From Shouchella xiaoxiensis (GTDB taxonomy: Bacteria; Bacillota; Bacilli; Bacillales; Bacillaceae_D), in assembly GCF_016907895.1 (NCBI RefSeq), contig NZ_JAFBCV010000012.1:1-64000 (forward strand): a DNA stretch of 64,000 nt, written 5' to 3'. Shown piece by piece: positions 55,366 through 64,000 of this stretch. The notes beneath the pieces are model-generated. The model ran no database searches. It saw only the letters and a list, made by a program, of their open reading frames with translations, and was not told the origin of the DNA. Position 1 is the stretch's first letter; each line of letters begins with the position of its first letter. A program made the translations under genes and the position numbers.

Positions 55366-56156
55366 CTCGAATTGTAGTAGCAGGTCCCAGAGGTAAAATG
55401 GGCTACGAAGCTGTTCAACTTTGTATAAAAGAACAAGATTTAACGCTTGTTGCTGTTGTTGATTCAAAGCATGATGGGATGCGTTTAAGTGATTTTCCTG
55501 AATTCAGCGATGTTGATGTCCCTATATATACAGAGATGGATCGTTGTTTTTCCGAGCAAAACGTTGATGTTTTAGTCGATTTAACCACCCCTGCGTTTGG
55601 AAAGAAACATATGGAAATTGCTTTCCTCCACGGTGTTCGACCTGTTGTGGGTACAACGGGTTTTTCTGATCAAGATATTAGTGATTTAACACGGTTAGCC
55701 GAAGAAAAGCAGCTTGGTGCGATCATAGCACCTAATTTTGCGATAGGCGCTATCTTAATGATGAAGTTTTCACAGCTGGCGGCACGGTACATGCCTGATG
55801 TTGAGATTATTGAACAACATCATGACCAAAAGCTTGACGCCCCTTCTGGAACAGCGCTAAAAACAGCGCAATTAATTGCGCAAGAACGCCAGCCGAAACA
55901 TCAAGGCCATGAGCAAGAAGTAGAGGAACGAGCAGGAGCCCGTGGTGCAGACTATGAGGGCATGCGCATTCATAGCGTTCGATTGCCAGGTCGCGTGGCC
56001 CATCAAGAAGTTTTATTTGGTGGAGAAGGCCAAACGCTTTCAATTAAGCATGATTCTTTAAATCGAAAAAGCTTTATGCCTGGAGTGAAATTAGCGATTG
56101 ACCAGGTGTTAAAGCTTGAAACACTTGTTTACGGTTTAGAAAACTTAATCGATTAA
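55362..56156 (+). CDS. dapB: 4-hydroxy-tetrahydrodipicolinate reductase
   Basis: Lysine/diaminopimelate pathway step, also feeding dipicolinate in spores. NAD(P) motif GPRGKMG at the start and the catalytic EQHHDQKLDAPSGTA near residue 150. 264 residues. Overlaps ypjD (ATGA) and is followed by mgsA. Confidence 0.95.
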   Translation: MTRIVVAGPRGKMGYEAVQLCIKEQDLTLVAVVDSKHDGMRLSDFPEFSDVDVPIYTEMDRCFSEQNVDVLVDLTTPAFGKKHMEIAFLHGVRPVVGTTGFSDQDISDLTRLAEEKQLGAIIAPNFAIGAILMMKFSQLAARYMPDVEIIEQHHDQKLDAPSGTALKTAQLIAQERQPKHQGHEQEVEERAGARGADYEGMRIHSVRLPGRVAHQEVLFGGEGQTLSIKHDSLNRKSFMPGVKLAIDQVLKLETLVYGLENLID

Positions 56157-56171
56157 GGAGTGGTTTTACCT

Positions 56172-56582
56172 ATGAAGATTGCGTTAATTGCTCATGATAA
56201 AAAGAAGAAATCGATGGTTGATTTCTGCATTGCATATGAACCGATTTTATCTGTTCATGAACTTTACGGGACAGGGACGACAGGGACACGTATTATGGAA
56301 GCAACGGCGTTAACGGTGAAACGCTTTAAATCGGGGCCCCTTGGTGGTGACCAGCAAATCGGTGCACTTGTAGCAGAGAACGAGTTTGACTTAATCATCT
56401 TTTTACGCGACCCTTTGACGGCTCAGCCTCATGAACCAGATGTGACCGCATTAATTCGTCTCTGTGATGTTCAAGAAGTACCCCTGGCAACAAATTTAGG
56501 AACGGCGGAAATTCTAATTAAAGGATTGGAACGAGGAGACTTTGCCTTTCGTGATATTGTCCACGAACAAGAAGGTTTGTAA
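56172..56582 (+). CDS. mgsA: Methylglyoxal synthase
   Basis: Converts dihydroxyacetone phosphate to methylglyoxal. Phosphate-binding motif [13 protein letters not shown] and [11 protein letters not shown] (with the catalytic aspartates) are present. From ATG 56172 (SD AAGGAGTGG) it has 136 residues, near the B. subtilis length. Confidence 0.95.
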   Translation: MKIALIAHDKKKKSMVDFCIAYEPILSVHELYGTGTTGTRIMEATALTVKRFKSGPLGGDQQIGALVAENEFDLIIFLRDPLTAQPHEPDVTALIRLCDVQEVPLATNLGTAEILIKGLERGDFAFRDIVHEQEGL

Positions 56583-56586
56583 TAGA

Positions 56587-56616
56587 AAAGAGGAAGCCCC
56601 TGGCTTCCTCTTTTTT
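56587..56616. terminator. Bidirectional terminator between mgsA and the minus-strand gene
   Basis: AAAGAGGAAGCC pairs with GGCTTCCTCTTT around CCT, with T on the right and A on the left, so it can serve both mgsA and the convergent small gene. Confidence 0.85.
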
Positions 56617-56899
56617 AAGTGGTTTCATCCATGCTTCGAAACGCTCGCCATGATGTTTTTAATGAGGCGTATGTACCAACAGCGGAACTGCCATACACAA
56701 AGCCCATGAAAAGGCCAGCATGAAGCTGATGTGGGTGGCTAATAAAGATCGAGATGAGTAAACCAATAACAGTGGCAATTGTCGGGACATAGGCTCCTTT
56801 AATAGGAATCGTTTTTTTTAGAAGTTGAGTCAGCAGTAATACACAGGGGATGGCGATGACTCCATCCCAAAAGTTCGTATGAATGGTTGGAAAATCGAT
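56615..56899 (-). CDS. Small holin-like membrane protein with a probable AUC start
   Basis: Not an ATG-type open frame. On the minus strand, 94 codons from 56899 to the stop at 56617-56615 encode a small membrane protein with helices at about 12-30, 37-54 and 58-80 and a short basic tail. The first codon is ATC at 56899-56897, and AAGGAG lies 9 bases upstream (plus-strand 56909-56914). The in-frame codon three places upstream is a stop, and the next usual start is M65, so ATC (or a mutated ATG) is the only sensible start. Function unknown. Confidence 0.65.
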   Translation of the reverse strand: MDFPTIHTNFWDGVIAIPCVLLLTQLLKKTIPIKGAYVPTIATVIGLLISIFISHPHQLHAGLFMGFVYGSSAVGTYASLKTSWRAFRSMDETT

Positions 56900-56984
56900 A
56901 GAGGCTCACTCCTTAACTCCGTTTAATTTACAATGCCCAATTGAGCTGAATCTAATCCAGCCTTTGATTAGTCTAGGCAGGCTT

Positions 56985-57014
56985 TTGTTGCAAATAGAAC
57001 AGATATGGTATAGT
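56985..57014 (+). promoter_or_regulatory. Candidate promoter of bshB1
   Basis: TTGTTG (56985-56990) and TATAGT (57009-57014) with an 18-base spacer. Confidence 0.45.
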
Positions 57015-57045
57015 GAATGGAACGATGGGAAAAGGGGATAATTGC

Positions 57046-57750
57046 ATGGATGAACAAGTCGATCTTTTAGCATGTGGTGCCCATCCGGATGACATTGAAA
57101 TTGGAATGGGTGGAACCATTGCGTTGTATCAAAACAAAGGATATAAATGTGGCTTTTTAACATTAACAGAAGCTGAACTATCATCAAATGGGACGGTTGA
57201 ACAAAGACAGATCGAGGCACGGGAAGCTGCGGATGTTTTAGGAATTTCCGTTCGTCATCAGTTACAAATTGCTGATCGAGGGCTGTCACGGATGACCGAA
57301 CATCAGTTAAAGCAAATTGTTTCCGTTATTCGCAAAACACGACCAAAGCTAGTTTTCTTGCCTGCGGCTGATCGACATCCTGATCATGGTCATTGTGGTT
57401 CCATTATAAAAGAAGCGGTTTTTAATGCTGGTATTAAACAATATGAAAGTGAAGGCGATGTGCACAAGGTGCAATCCGTCTATACATATTTTATTAATGG
57501 CTTTGATCGTCCTGATTTTTTAGTTGATGTGGAAACCGTTTACGATAAAAAAATAAGTGCGTTACAAGCATATCGAAGCCAGTTTACACCTGTTGATGGC
57601 GTGTCTACGCCGTTAACCGACCATTATATTGAAGCGGTAAAAGCGCGTGATCAACTTTTTGGTAAAGAAGCGGGTATTCGGTTAGCTGAGGGGTTTATAA
57701 CAAGCAAGCCTCTACTAATGACGGATTTATTGGAAGGGTGCGGAACGTAG
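57046..57750 (+). CDS. bshB1: N-acetylglucosaminyl-malate deacetylase BshB1
   Basis: Second step of bacillithiol synthesis, removing acetyl from GlcNAc-malate. The zinc motif AHPDDIEIGMGG and the later HPDHGHCG are present. 234 residues from ATG 57046 (SD AAAGGGGA). bshA follows with no gap. Confidence 0.93.
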   Translation: MDEQVDLLACGAHPDDIEIGMGGTIALYQNKGYKCGFLTLTEAELSSNGTVEQRQIEAREAADVLGISVRHQLQIADRGLSRMTEHQLKQIVSVIRKTRPKLVFLPAADRHPDHGHCGSIIKEAVFNAGIKQYESEGDVHKVQSVYTYFINGFDRPDFLVDVETVYDKKISALQAYRSQFTPVDGVSTPLTDHYIEAVKARDQLFGKEAGIRLAEGFITSKPLLMTDLLEGCGT

Positions 57751-58896
57751 TTGAAGAAAAAAAAGATTGGAATTAGCTGTTATCCAACAGTTGGTGGATC
57801 TGGAGTTGTGGCTACTGAACTTGGGAAGCAGCTCGCATCACGAGGACATGAAGTTCATTTTATTACAAGTGAAATTCCGTTCCGCTTAGACGATCGAATT
57901 TACCCAAATATCTTTTTCCATGAAGTTGAAGTGAATCAGTATGCCGTTTTTAAACATGCGCCACATGATTTAACAGCAGCTAGTAAAATGGCTGAAGTTA
58001 TCCGCACCCATGAACTGGATTTTCTTCATGTTCATTATGCGGTTCCTCATGCTGTTTGTGCGATTCTAGCGAAGCAAATGAGTGGTCGAGATATTAAGAT
58101 TATGACGACGCTGCATGGTACTGACATTACGGTTCTTGGGTTTGATCCATCCTTAAGGCAATTGATTAAGTTTGGAATTGAACAATCAGATTGCGTTACA
58201 GCGGTTTCAAACGATTTAGTTGAGCAGACGAAACGCCTTGTAAATACGTCGAAATCAATTGAAACAGTTTATAATTTCATTGATGAGGATGTGTATTATC
58301 CCAAACCAGTAGAAGGGTTAAGAGCACATTATGGAATTGATGAAAAGGAAGATGTTCTTATTCATATTTCAAATTTTAGACCGGTAAAGCGAATACTTGA
58401 TGTTTTGAAAAGCTTTTTATTGATAAGGAAAGAACGGAAAGCTAAGTTGTTGTTGATTGGAAACGGGCCAGAATTACCGGTTGCGCGCCAATTTGTTGCA
58501 GAAAATGGGTTACAAGACGATGTTTTATTATTAGGTAATCAAAAGCATATTGCCGAGTTACTCTCAATGAGTGACCTTATGCTTTTACTAAGTGAAAAAG
58601 AAAGTTTTGGCCTAGTTGCACTTGAGGCAATGGCATGTGGTGTGCCGGTTATTGGAACAAAAATTGGTGGGATCCCCGAGGTAATTGAAGATGAAGTGAG
58701 TGGGTTTCTCGTTCCGTTAGGTGATGTAGAAGCAGTTGCTAGACATGCGTTACGTTTGTTAAATGACCCTGTACTAAAACAGTCATTCCGAAAAGCTGCC
58801 CATAAACGAGTGCAGAAACATTTCTATTCACAGTCGGTGGTTAGTCAATACGAGCGGCTCTATGAAAAAATGCTTTATGGAGAAGATTTAGCATGA
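57751..58896 (+). CDS. bshA: N-acetyl-alpha-D-glucosaminyl L-malate synthase BshA
   Basis: First bacillithiol enzyme, a GT4 glycosyltransferase joining UDP-GlcNAc and malate. N-terminal [15 protein letters not shown], a middle NFRPVKR segment, and the C-terminal nucleotide-sugar motif [17 protein letters not shown]. 381 residues from a TTG at 57751. Stop overlaps the cca start by 4 bases. Confidence 0.94.
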   Translation: MKKKKIGISCYPTVGGSGVVATELGKQLASRGHEVHFITSEIPFRLDDRIYPNIFFHEVEVNQYAVFKHAPHDLTAASKMAEVIRTHELDFLHVHYAVPHAVCAILAKQMSGRDIKIMTTLHGTDITVLGFDPSLRQLIKFGIEQSDCVTAVSNDLVEQTKRLVNTSKSIETVYNFIDEDVYYPKPVEGLRAHYGIDEKEDVLIHISNFRPVKRILDVLKSFLLIRKERKAKLLLIGNGPELPVARQFVAENGLQDDVLLLGNQKHIAELLSMSDLMLLLSEKESFGLVALEAMACGVPVIGTKIGGIPEVIEDEVSGFLVPLGDVEAVARHALRLLNDPVLKQSFRKAAHKRVQKHFYSQSVVSQYERLYEKMLYGEDLA

Positions 58897-60011
58897 ACAT
58901 GGACGACGCAATTGCCTGCATCAAACAGCTAAACGAAGCTGGACACGAAGCCTATCTAGTCGGTGGCGCCGTGCGAGATTTTCTTTTAAAAAGACCAATC
59001 CATGATTACGATCTAACGACTTCAGCAACAACTGATGAAATAAAAGCATGTTTTGGAAAATCTGTTCAAGTCAATAAAGCGCATCAAACGGTATTAGTTC
59101 GTCATAACGGCTCTTTATTTGAAATAACGCCTTTTAAAGGAGATACACTGGAAGCCGATTTGAAGAATCGTGATTTTACAATAAATTCGTTAGCAATGGA
59201 CGTACATTATCGTGTCATCGATGTTAGCGGTGGACTTCAAGATTTAGAAGCCAAGCAGTTGTGTTCAATTGATCCGAATGTGGCTTTTCAACAAGACCCT
59301 TTAAGAATGCTTCGAGCAGCTCGATTTGTGAGCGTACTGGGCTTTAATCCGAACCAGAAGTTGCTAACTAGTATAAAGTCCTTGTCTCATCTTTTGAGAT
59401 CTGTTGCAAAAGAGCGTATTACACATGAAACAGAACAATTGATACTCGGTATGCACAAAAATGAAGCGTTCTTATTATTAAAAAAAACAGGCATCTTAGA
59501 GGAAATATCTGGGCTAAGTGCCATCAAACAAAAAGATTTGGTTCATTTTTTACCTCGTGAAACATGGACGGAGAAAGATCGAGCGTGGTTAGAGTTGGCA
59601 GTTAGTATTCAGTCCACTGATTTTTTAGCTTCTTTTTCCCTTGCAAATCAATTGAAAAAAAAGGTGAAGCGAGCTTATGCTTTTTACGATAAACGTCAGA
59701 GTCATGGTTGGACAAACATGATGTTGTATAAAGCCGGTCTGGAAATCGCTTTATTAATTGAGCAAGTTAGAAAGAGTCGGGGGCTAATGGTATGGACAAA
59801 ACAGGAGCTTGATTCTCATTACGCTAGGTTACCGATTCATGCTAAAAATGAACTTGCTTTATCAGGTCATGATTTGCTTCAAATCATGAAGCGTCCAGCA
59901 GGACCTTGGGTTAATGAGGCCCTCTTGAGCCTGGAGCAAGCGGTTGTTAGCGGAACCGTAAACAATGAAAAAGAAGAACTTCTGTCTTTTTTGAAGAAAG
60001 GAACTTCATAA
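58893..60011 (+). CDS. cca: CCA-adding enzyme
   Basis: Adds or repairs the 3' CCA of tRNA. The nucleotidyltransferase head has [12 protein letters not shown] and the carboxylates in [20 protein letters not shown] and [11 protein letters not shown] follow, and the remaining 200 residues are the helical tRNA-binding part. 372 residues; ATG 58893 or 58899 may be used. Confidence 0.94.
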   Translation: MNMDDAIACIKQLNEAGHEAYLVGGAVRDFLLKRPIHDYDLTTSATTDEIKACFGKSVQVNKAHQTVLVRHNGSLFEITPFKGDTLEADLKNRDFTINSLAMDVHYRVIDVSGGLQDLEAKQLCSIDPNVAFQQDPLRMLRAARFVSVLGFNPNQKLLTSIKSLSHLLRSVAKERITHETEQLILGMHKNEAFLLLKKTGILEEISGLSAIKQKDLVHFLPRETWTEKDRAWLELAVSIQSTDFLASFSLANQLKKKVKRAYAFYDKRQSHGWTNMMLYKAGLEIALLIEQVRKSRGLMVWTKQELDSHYARLPIHAKNELALSGHDLLQIMKRPAGPWVNEALLSLEQAVVSGTVNNEKEELLSFLKKGTS

Positions 60012-60012
60012 T

Positions 60013-60984
60013 ATGAAAGCGAAATTGTTGCATCTGCTTGAATCAGGTAAATATGTCTCAGGTGAAGAAATGAGCCAGACATTGGGTGTAAGTCGGACAG
60101 CCATTTGGAAGCAGTTAAAAGCGCTACGTGAACAAGGATATGAAATTGAGTCTGCGCCCCGCAGAGGTTATAAGTTACTAGCGACTCCTGATACAATGCT
60201 TCCGCACGATGTAAAACCGTTTTTACGAACAGAGTCATTTGGTCAAATGATTCACTATTTTGATACCGTTCCATCAACCCAACCGCTTGCACATGGATAC
60301 GCCGCAAAAGAATGTGAAGAAGGGACGCTTGTTTTAGCAAATGAACAAAGTGACGGTAAAGGTCGTTTAGGTAGACGTTGGCAAGCAAACAAAGGTCAAT
60401 CCGTTTCGATGTCTCTTGTTTTGAGACCAACGATTCCAATTCAGCAAGCGCCTCAACTAACATTGCTGGCAGCTGTAGCGGTTACTCGTGCAATTGAATC
60501 AGTCGCAGGACTGGAGTGCGAAATTAAGTGGCCAAATGATATTTTATATAAAGGGAAAAAGCTTGTAGGTATTTTAACAGAGATGGCGGCGGACCCTGAT
60601 CAATTAAAATATGTCATTGTTGGAATGGGTCTTAATTGCAATCAAGCAGCGGCTGATTTTAAAGCTGAGCTTTCAACAATTGCCACATCAATTCAGGCAG
60701 AAACGGGAGAGACCGTTAATCGTGCAAAGCTAGTCGCACAAGTAATGAATGAATTTGAATGGATTTACCAAGCTTATCTAGATAATGGTTTTAAATCAAT
60801 TAAATCTTTATGGGAAGCAAGAGCCATCAGCGTACACACGAATCTGTATGCCAGGACGCCAAATGAGGTCATTTATGGTTATGCGCTTGGGATCACAGAT
60901 GAAGGATTGCTTCGCGTGAGGGATGAGCATGGAAAAGAACACTTGATCTATTCAGCAGACATTGAACTCGACACGAACCCTTAA
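60013..60984 (+). CDS. birA: Biotin protein ligase / biotin repressor
   Basis: Biotinylates acetyl-CoA carboxylase and represses biotin genes. Helix-turn-helix domain at about 18-45 (GEEMSQTLGVSRTAIWKQLK), then the ligase core with KGRLGRRWQANKGQS, KWPNDILYKGKKLVGILTE and GMGLNCN. 323 residues, begins one base after the cca stop. Confidence 0.94.
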   Translation: MKAKLLHLLESGKYVSGEEMSQTLGVSRTAIWKQLKALREQGYEIESAPRRGYKLLATPDTMLPHDVKPFLRTESFGQMIHYFDTVPSTQPLAHGYAAKECEEGTLVLANEQSDGKGRLGRRWQANKGQSVSMSLVLRPTIPIQQAPQLTLLAAVAVTRAIESVAGLECEIKWPNDILYKGKKLVGILTEMAADPDQLKYVIVGMGLNCNQAAADFKAELSTIATSIQAETGETVNRAKLVAQVMNEFEWIYQAYLDNGFKSIKSLWEARAISVHTNLYARTPNEVIYGYALGITDEGLLRVRDEHGKEHLIYSADIELDTNP

Positions 60985-60989
60985 ACGTA

Positions 60990-60998
60990 TGCTATACT
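60990..60998 (+). promoter_or_regulatory. Candidate extended -10 promoter of panBCD
   Basis: TGCTATACT (60990-60998) is an extended -10 box directly after birA. No -35 is found at 17 bases. Confidence 0.5.
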
Positions 60999-61004
60999 AA
61001 TGGC

Positions 61005-61134
61005 GCAAGGGCTGTATCTGCTAGAACGGCACCCAACTGAAATGGGATATAGCGTCCGCATACCGCTTGGATTCGTAAGAACCGAGACGATAATGAGACG
61101 CTAATTTACCCCTTGCTGTACAGCGAGGGGTTTT
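61005..61134 (+). promoter_or_regulatory. Structured leader of panBCD with competing terminator, riboswitch candidate
   Basis: Hairpin A pairs GCTGTAT (61011-61017) with ATATAGC (61047-61053) and CCCA with TGGG inside it. Hairpin B pairs AGCGTC (61051-61056) with GACGCT (61097-61102), and CTTGG with CCGAG inside it. Then comes a terminator-like stem, CCCCTTGCTG/CAGCGAGGGG (61109-61130) and TTTT. GCAAGGG (61005-61011) is fully complementary to the terminator's left arm (CCCTTGC, 61110-61116), so an antiterminator can form. The arrangement suggests ligand- or protein-controlled attenuation. A known pan RNA motif precedes panB in some bacteria; I could not confirm its consensus here. Confidence 0.6.
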
Positions 61135-61191
61135 CGCCGTTTCATGCAGTTCAAACATAGGTTGAACACATGAAACAGGAGGATGGAAAAC

Positions 61192-62031
61192 ATGAAGACA
61201 ACGAAACAATTAAAGAAAATGAAGCAGGAGCAAGAGCCAATTGCTATGCTAACTGCGTATGATGCTCCTTCGGCAAAATTAGCTGAACGAGCTGGTGTCG
61301 ATCTAATCCTTGTTGGGGATTCACTTGGCATGGTCGTGCTCGGCTATGATTCGACAATTCCTGTCACAGTTGATGACATGGTACTTCATACGAAAGCGGT
61401 GAAAAGAGGAGCCAGAGATACGTTTGTTGTAACGGATTTGCCGTTTTTTAGTTATCATGGATCTTTTGCTGAAACGGCCGCGAATGTACGTAGATTAATT
61501 CAAGAAGCAGGTGCTGATGCCGTTAAGCTAGAAGGTGGTTTAGAGATCGTGGAAACGGTTCAACTGCTCGTGCAAGCTGGTATACCGGTTGTTGGTCATA
61601 TTGGTCTTACTCCTCAATCTGTAGGTGTTCTTGGAGGCTATCAAGTACAAGGAAAAGGCAAAGAAGATGGAGAAAAGCTTATCCAAGAAGCTAAAGCACT
61701 AGAAAAAGCAGGCGCGTTTGCGATTGTAGTTGAGTGTGTACCTCATCAATTAGGAGATTTGTTAGCCACTGAAGTAGATGTTCCTATTATTGGAATTGGA
61801 GCAGGCAGTGGTACGGATGGACAGGTACTCGTCTACCATGATGTGATTGGTTATGAATCAGAGCGGATACCTAAATTTGTAAAACAATACACGTCTATTT
61901 CTCATACGATTCAAGAGGGGTTAGCTTCCTATGTTCAAGAAGTGAAGCAGCGAGATTTCCCAGCGAAAGAACACACTTACACAATGAAAGATACCGGTTG
62001 GCTTCAAGTATATGGAGGCGAAGAATCGTGA
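61192..62031 (+). CDS. panB: 3-methyl-2-oxobutanoate hydroxymethyltransferase
   Basis: First pantothenate step, ketoisovalerate to ketopantoate with methylene-THF. TIM barrel with [17 protein letters not shown] and KLEGG, plus [18 protein letters not shown] 61192 is preferred over 61183 because CAGGAGGA ends at 61183; 279 residues. Overlaps panC. Confidence 0.95.
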   Translation: MKTTKQLKKMKQEQEPIAMLTAYDAPSAKLAERAGVDLILVGDSLGMVVLGYDSTIPVTVDDMVLHTKAVKRGARDTFVVTDLPFFSYHGSFAETAANVRRLIQEAGADAVKLEGGLEIVETVQLLVQAGIPVVGHIGLTPQSVGVLGGYQVQGKGKEDGEKLIQEAKALEKAGAFAIVVECVPHQLGDLLATEVDVPIIGIGAGSGTDGQVLVYHDVIGYESERIPKFVKQYTSISHTIQEGLASYVQEVKQRDFPAKEHTYTMKDTGWLQVYGGEES

Positions 62032-62879
62032 TTTCAGTAAGTGTGGTAAAAGAGCTCCAGCAAGTACTTGGCCCGATTAGAGCTGAAAATAAGACAATTG
62101 GGTTTGTTGCCACGATGGGTGCCTTACATGAAGGGCACCAGTCATTAATGAAGCAAGCGAAGCAAACATGTGATATCCTTATCGTTTCGATCTTTGTTAA
62201 CCCACTTCAATTTGGTCCTAACGAAGATTTCGACTCTTATCCGCGTCAGCTGGAGCAAGACAAAAAAATAACTAAAAGCGCAGGGTGCGATGTCTTATTT
62301 CACCCGAAAGAATTAGATGTATACCCAGACGGTCCAACCCAAACCATTCATGTAAATCAAGGAGCTTCTGTTTTATGTGGAAAAAGTCGACCAGGTCACT
62401 TTGATGGGGTTGCAACTGTCGTATTAAAACTACTGTCAATTGTTCGTCCCCATAAAGCGTTTTTCGGTCAAAAGGATGCACAACAGTTAGCAATTCTTAA
62501 ACAATTAAGCAAAGAATTCTTTTTACCCGTACAAATTATTGGTTGCCCAACCGTGCGAGAAAAAGATGGTTTAGCCAAAAGTTCACGCAATATGCGGTTA
62601 ACGAGAAATGAACGCGAACTTGCGCCTAAACTTTATCAAGCACTTCAAGAGGCGGCTGACCTTTCGGTATACAATGTGAATGAATTAATCGCTTATGTTA
62701 CAACAGAACTACAGCGTATTCCGGTGGGGGAAATTGATTATGTTGAGGCTTATGAGTATCCTTCTTTAAAACCCATTCAGCAACCGGTTGGAACTGTTAT
62801 TCTCGCTCTTGCATACCACTTTTCAGATGCGCGTTTAATTGATCATATTCTTATTAACTACAACAGAGGTGACGCATAA
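62028..62879 (+). CDS. panC: Pantothenate synthetase
   Basis: Joins pantoate and beta-alanine with ATP. Adenylate motif [14 protein letters not shown], then [13 protein letters not shown] and KSSRNMRL in the ligand loop. GTG 62028, 9 bases after TGGAGGCG, gives 283 residues; it overlaps the panB stop. panD follows directly. Confidence 0.95.
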   Translation: MISVSVVKELQQVLGPIRAENKTIGFVATMGALHEGHQSLMKQAKQTCDILIVSIFVNPLQFGPNEDFDSYPRQLEQDKKITKSAGCDVLFHPKELDVYPDGPTQTIHVNQGASVLCGKSRPGHFDGVATVVLKLLSIVRPHKAFFGQKDAQQLAILKQLSKEFFLPVQIIGCPTVREKDGLAKSSRNMRLTRNERELAPKLYQALQEAADLSVYNVNELIAYVTTELQRIPVGEIDYVEAYEYPSLKPIQQPVGTVILALAYHFSDARLIDHILINYNRGDA

Positions 62880-63263
62880 ATGTTTCGTACGATGATGAAA
62901 GCGAAGTTGCACCGTGCACGTGTAACGGAATCTAATTTAAACTATGTAGGCAGCATTACGATTGATGAAGATTTAATGGATGCTGTTGATATTGTCGAGA
63001 ACGAAAAGGTACAAATTGTAAACAATAACAACGGTGAGCGCTTTGAGACCTACGTGATTAAAGGGCCTAGAGGAAAACGTGATGTCTGTTTAAATGGTGC
63101 AGCAGCACGCAGAGTGCAGCCAGGCGATGTTGTTATTATTCTGACCTATGCGATGATGGAAAACAGCGAAGCGTTAACACATGAACCAAAAGTAGCCATT
63201 TTGGATGAAACCAACGAAATTGTAGAAATGCTTGGTACAGAGCCAGCTTCTACCGTTCGTTAA
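62880..63263 (+). CDS. panD: Aspartate 1-decarboxylase
   Basis: Makes beta-alanine from aspartate using a pyruvoyl group formed by self-cleavage. The cleavage site G24-S25 (YVGSITIDE) is intact, and [12 protein letters not shown] and VIILTYA are typical. 127 residues. Start abuts the panC stop. Confidence 0.96.
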   Translation: MFRTMMKAKLHRARVTESNLNYVGSITIDEDLMDAVDIVENEKVQIVNNNNGERFETYVIKGPRGKRDVCLNGAAARRVQPGDVVIILTYAMMENSEALTHEPKVAILDETNEIVEMLGTEPASTVR

Positions 63264-63272
63264 AGTGAATAT

Positions 63273-63325
63273 TCCCTCCTTGAGTGATACAAACTGATGA
63301 GAAGAACCTTGGGGAGGGATTTTTT
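63273..63325 (+). promoter_or_regulatory. Hairpin overlapping the ribosome binding site of the TPR gene
   Basis: TCCCTCC (63273-63279) is complementary to GGAGGGA (63313-63319), which is also the ribosome binding site of the next gene, and is followed by six T. It could be the panD terminator, a translational lock, or both. Confidence 0.45.
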
Positions 63326-64000
63326 ATGAAGGAATGGATGCACTCATGGCACACATTGTATGATTCCGTCTGGCAAAGCCCGATTGGTGATCAGACACAA
63401 GCCATCAATAAATTAGAAGCAATGACAGAACAATTGCTTCATACATGGGGTTCACTTGATGAATCAATTCATTTGTTAAAAGAACATGTAAGTAAATTAG
63501 GGAACAGCCATGCGTTTAATACTAGTGGCACGCAATTGTTCGATAATCAGCTGTATGAAGAAGCATTAATTGAATTAAACAAAGAACAGGGAATAGGCGA
63601 GACGGAAAACCTTCGTTATTTATATATTGCTTATTCGTCTTTATATACGAATCAAATGAACGAAGCACGACATGTTTTTTATACGCTTATCCAAGCAACA
63701 ACAAGTTCTGCTATCTTACACTTTACCTATGTTGGTTTAGGCTTAATTGAAATGATTGAGCGTGACGCGGAAAAAGCGATTCATTATCTTGAAAAAGCGA
63801 ATTGTTTAGCAGACAATATCGATGTCGTGTATAATTTAGGAGTATGTTATTACTGGCTAGGTTCTTATGACTATGCAGTGAACTGTTTTCATCAGTTTGC
63901 AGTAAAACGTGAAGATGCGGATTCATTAATGGCACTTGGTCTAGCCTTGTATGCTCAGGACAGAAAAGAAGAGTGCCGAGGTGTTTGGCTTGATTTTGCT
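63326..64000 (+). CDS. TPR-repeat protein, cut by the window end
   Basis: An open frame of at least 225 codons runs from ATG 63326 to the window end without a stop. ATG is 7 bases after GGGGAGGG. The sequence is helical, with tetratricopeptide-type repeats (EEALIELNKEQGIGETENLRY, AIHYLEKANCLADN, GVCYYWLGSYDYAVNCF). In B. subtilis dinG follows panD, so this gene is a difference. Function cannot be stated; the remaining C terminus lies outside. Confidence 0.75.
   Translation, partial: MKEWMHSWHTLYDSVWQSPIGDQTQAINKLEAMTEQLLHTWGSLDESIHLLKEHVSKLGNSHAFNTSGTQLFDNQLYEEALIELNKEQGIGETENLRYLYIAYSSLYTNQMNEARHVFYTLIQATTSSAILHFTYVGLGLIEMIERDAEKAIHYLEKANCLADNIDVVYNLGVCYYWLGSYDYAVNCFHQFAVKREDADSLMALGLALYAQDRKEECRGVWLDFA

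Noticed and set aside
56906-57289. Minus-strand frame of 127 codons over bshB1
   Set aside because: It overlaps the BshB1 active-site region and has no family features.
59879-60463. Minus-strand frame of 194 codons over cca and birA
   Set aside because: It is antisense to two conserved genes and lacks a start signal.
61005-61134. T box in the panB leader
   Set aside because: The conserved T-box sequence (AGGGTGGNACCGCG) is not present.
1-64000. CRISPR arrays, prophage, complete insertion sequences, rRNA or tRNA genes
   Set aside because: No regular spacer repeats, integrase or complete transposase genes, or tRNA/rRNA sequences were seen.

Overview
The window is chromosomal DNA of a low-GC, endospore-forming Bacillaceae bacterium. 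It carries spore genes (sleB, ypeB, spoIVA, a SpoVIF-family gene, ypjB) and closely follows the Bacillus subtilis order gudB-ypdA ... sleB-ypeB-cmk-ypfD-yphA-der-gpsA-yphE-yphF-spoIVA ... folE-mtrB-hepS-menG-hepT-ndk-cheR-aroF-aroB-aroH-trpEDCFBA-hisC-tyrA-aroE-ypiA-ypiB-ypiF-qcrABC-ypjABCD-dapB-mgsA-bshB1-bshA-cca-birA-panBCD. It departs from B. subtilis in ways that recall alkaliphilic relatives such as the B. halodurans and B. clausii group (inference): futalosine-route menaquinone genes, a B12-dependent MetH, and plsC and plsY inserted in the cmk-gpsA stretch.

Layout. 1-190: tail of a structured, terminator-like element of unknown identity. 203-3355: an OmpR-type two-component system with a lipoprotein. 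3449-7701: glutamate dehydrogenase, YpdA, asparaginase, PrsW and a small zinc-ribbon protein. 7771-14416: a SAM-riboswitch-controlled methionine operon, metI-yitJ-metH. 14732-16954: the germination pair sleB-ypeB. 17114-24868: cmk, plsC, an S1-domain protein, yphA, der, plsY, gpsA, a SpoVIF-family gene, yphE and yphF. 25077-26555: spoIVA behind a sigma-E-like promoter. 26669-31833: folE, the TRAP gene mtrB, then hepS-menG-mqnP-mqnA-hepT for menaquinone. 32140-45917: ndk, cheR and the aromatic supraoperon. 46204-50773: ypiA, ypiB, ypiF and the cytochrome bc complex. 50843-55365: ypjA, ypjB, a YugP-like protease, a ZIP transporter, ypjC and ypjD. 55362-60984: dapB, mgsA, bacillithiol genes, cca and birA. 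61000-63263: the pantothenate operon behind a structured leader. From 63326: a TPR gene cut by the window edge.

The genes form connected circuits. AroF, AroB and AroH supply chorismate, which feeds TrpE, HisC/TyrA, and MqnA of the menaquinone pathway. HepS/HepT make the heptaprenyl tail, MqnP is the candidate prenyltransferase, and MenG does the final methylation. The quinone produced feeds QcrABC. TRAP, encoded by mtrB 9 kb upstream, has an obvious (G/T/A)AG-triplet binding site in the trpE leader. BshA and BshB1 make bacillithiol, and YpdA is its candidate disulfide reductase.

Most of the window is conserved core genome, and I do not see a clearly new multi-gene system. The observations most worth checking are the structured panB leader with complementary antiterminator and terminator arms, the triplet leader that seems to control trpE translation rather than termination, a minus-strand membrane-protein gene at 56615-56899 whose only plausible start codon is AUC, and a 17-bp perfect palindrome after aroE.
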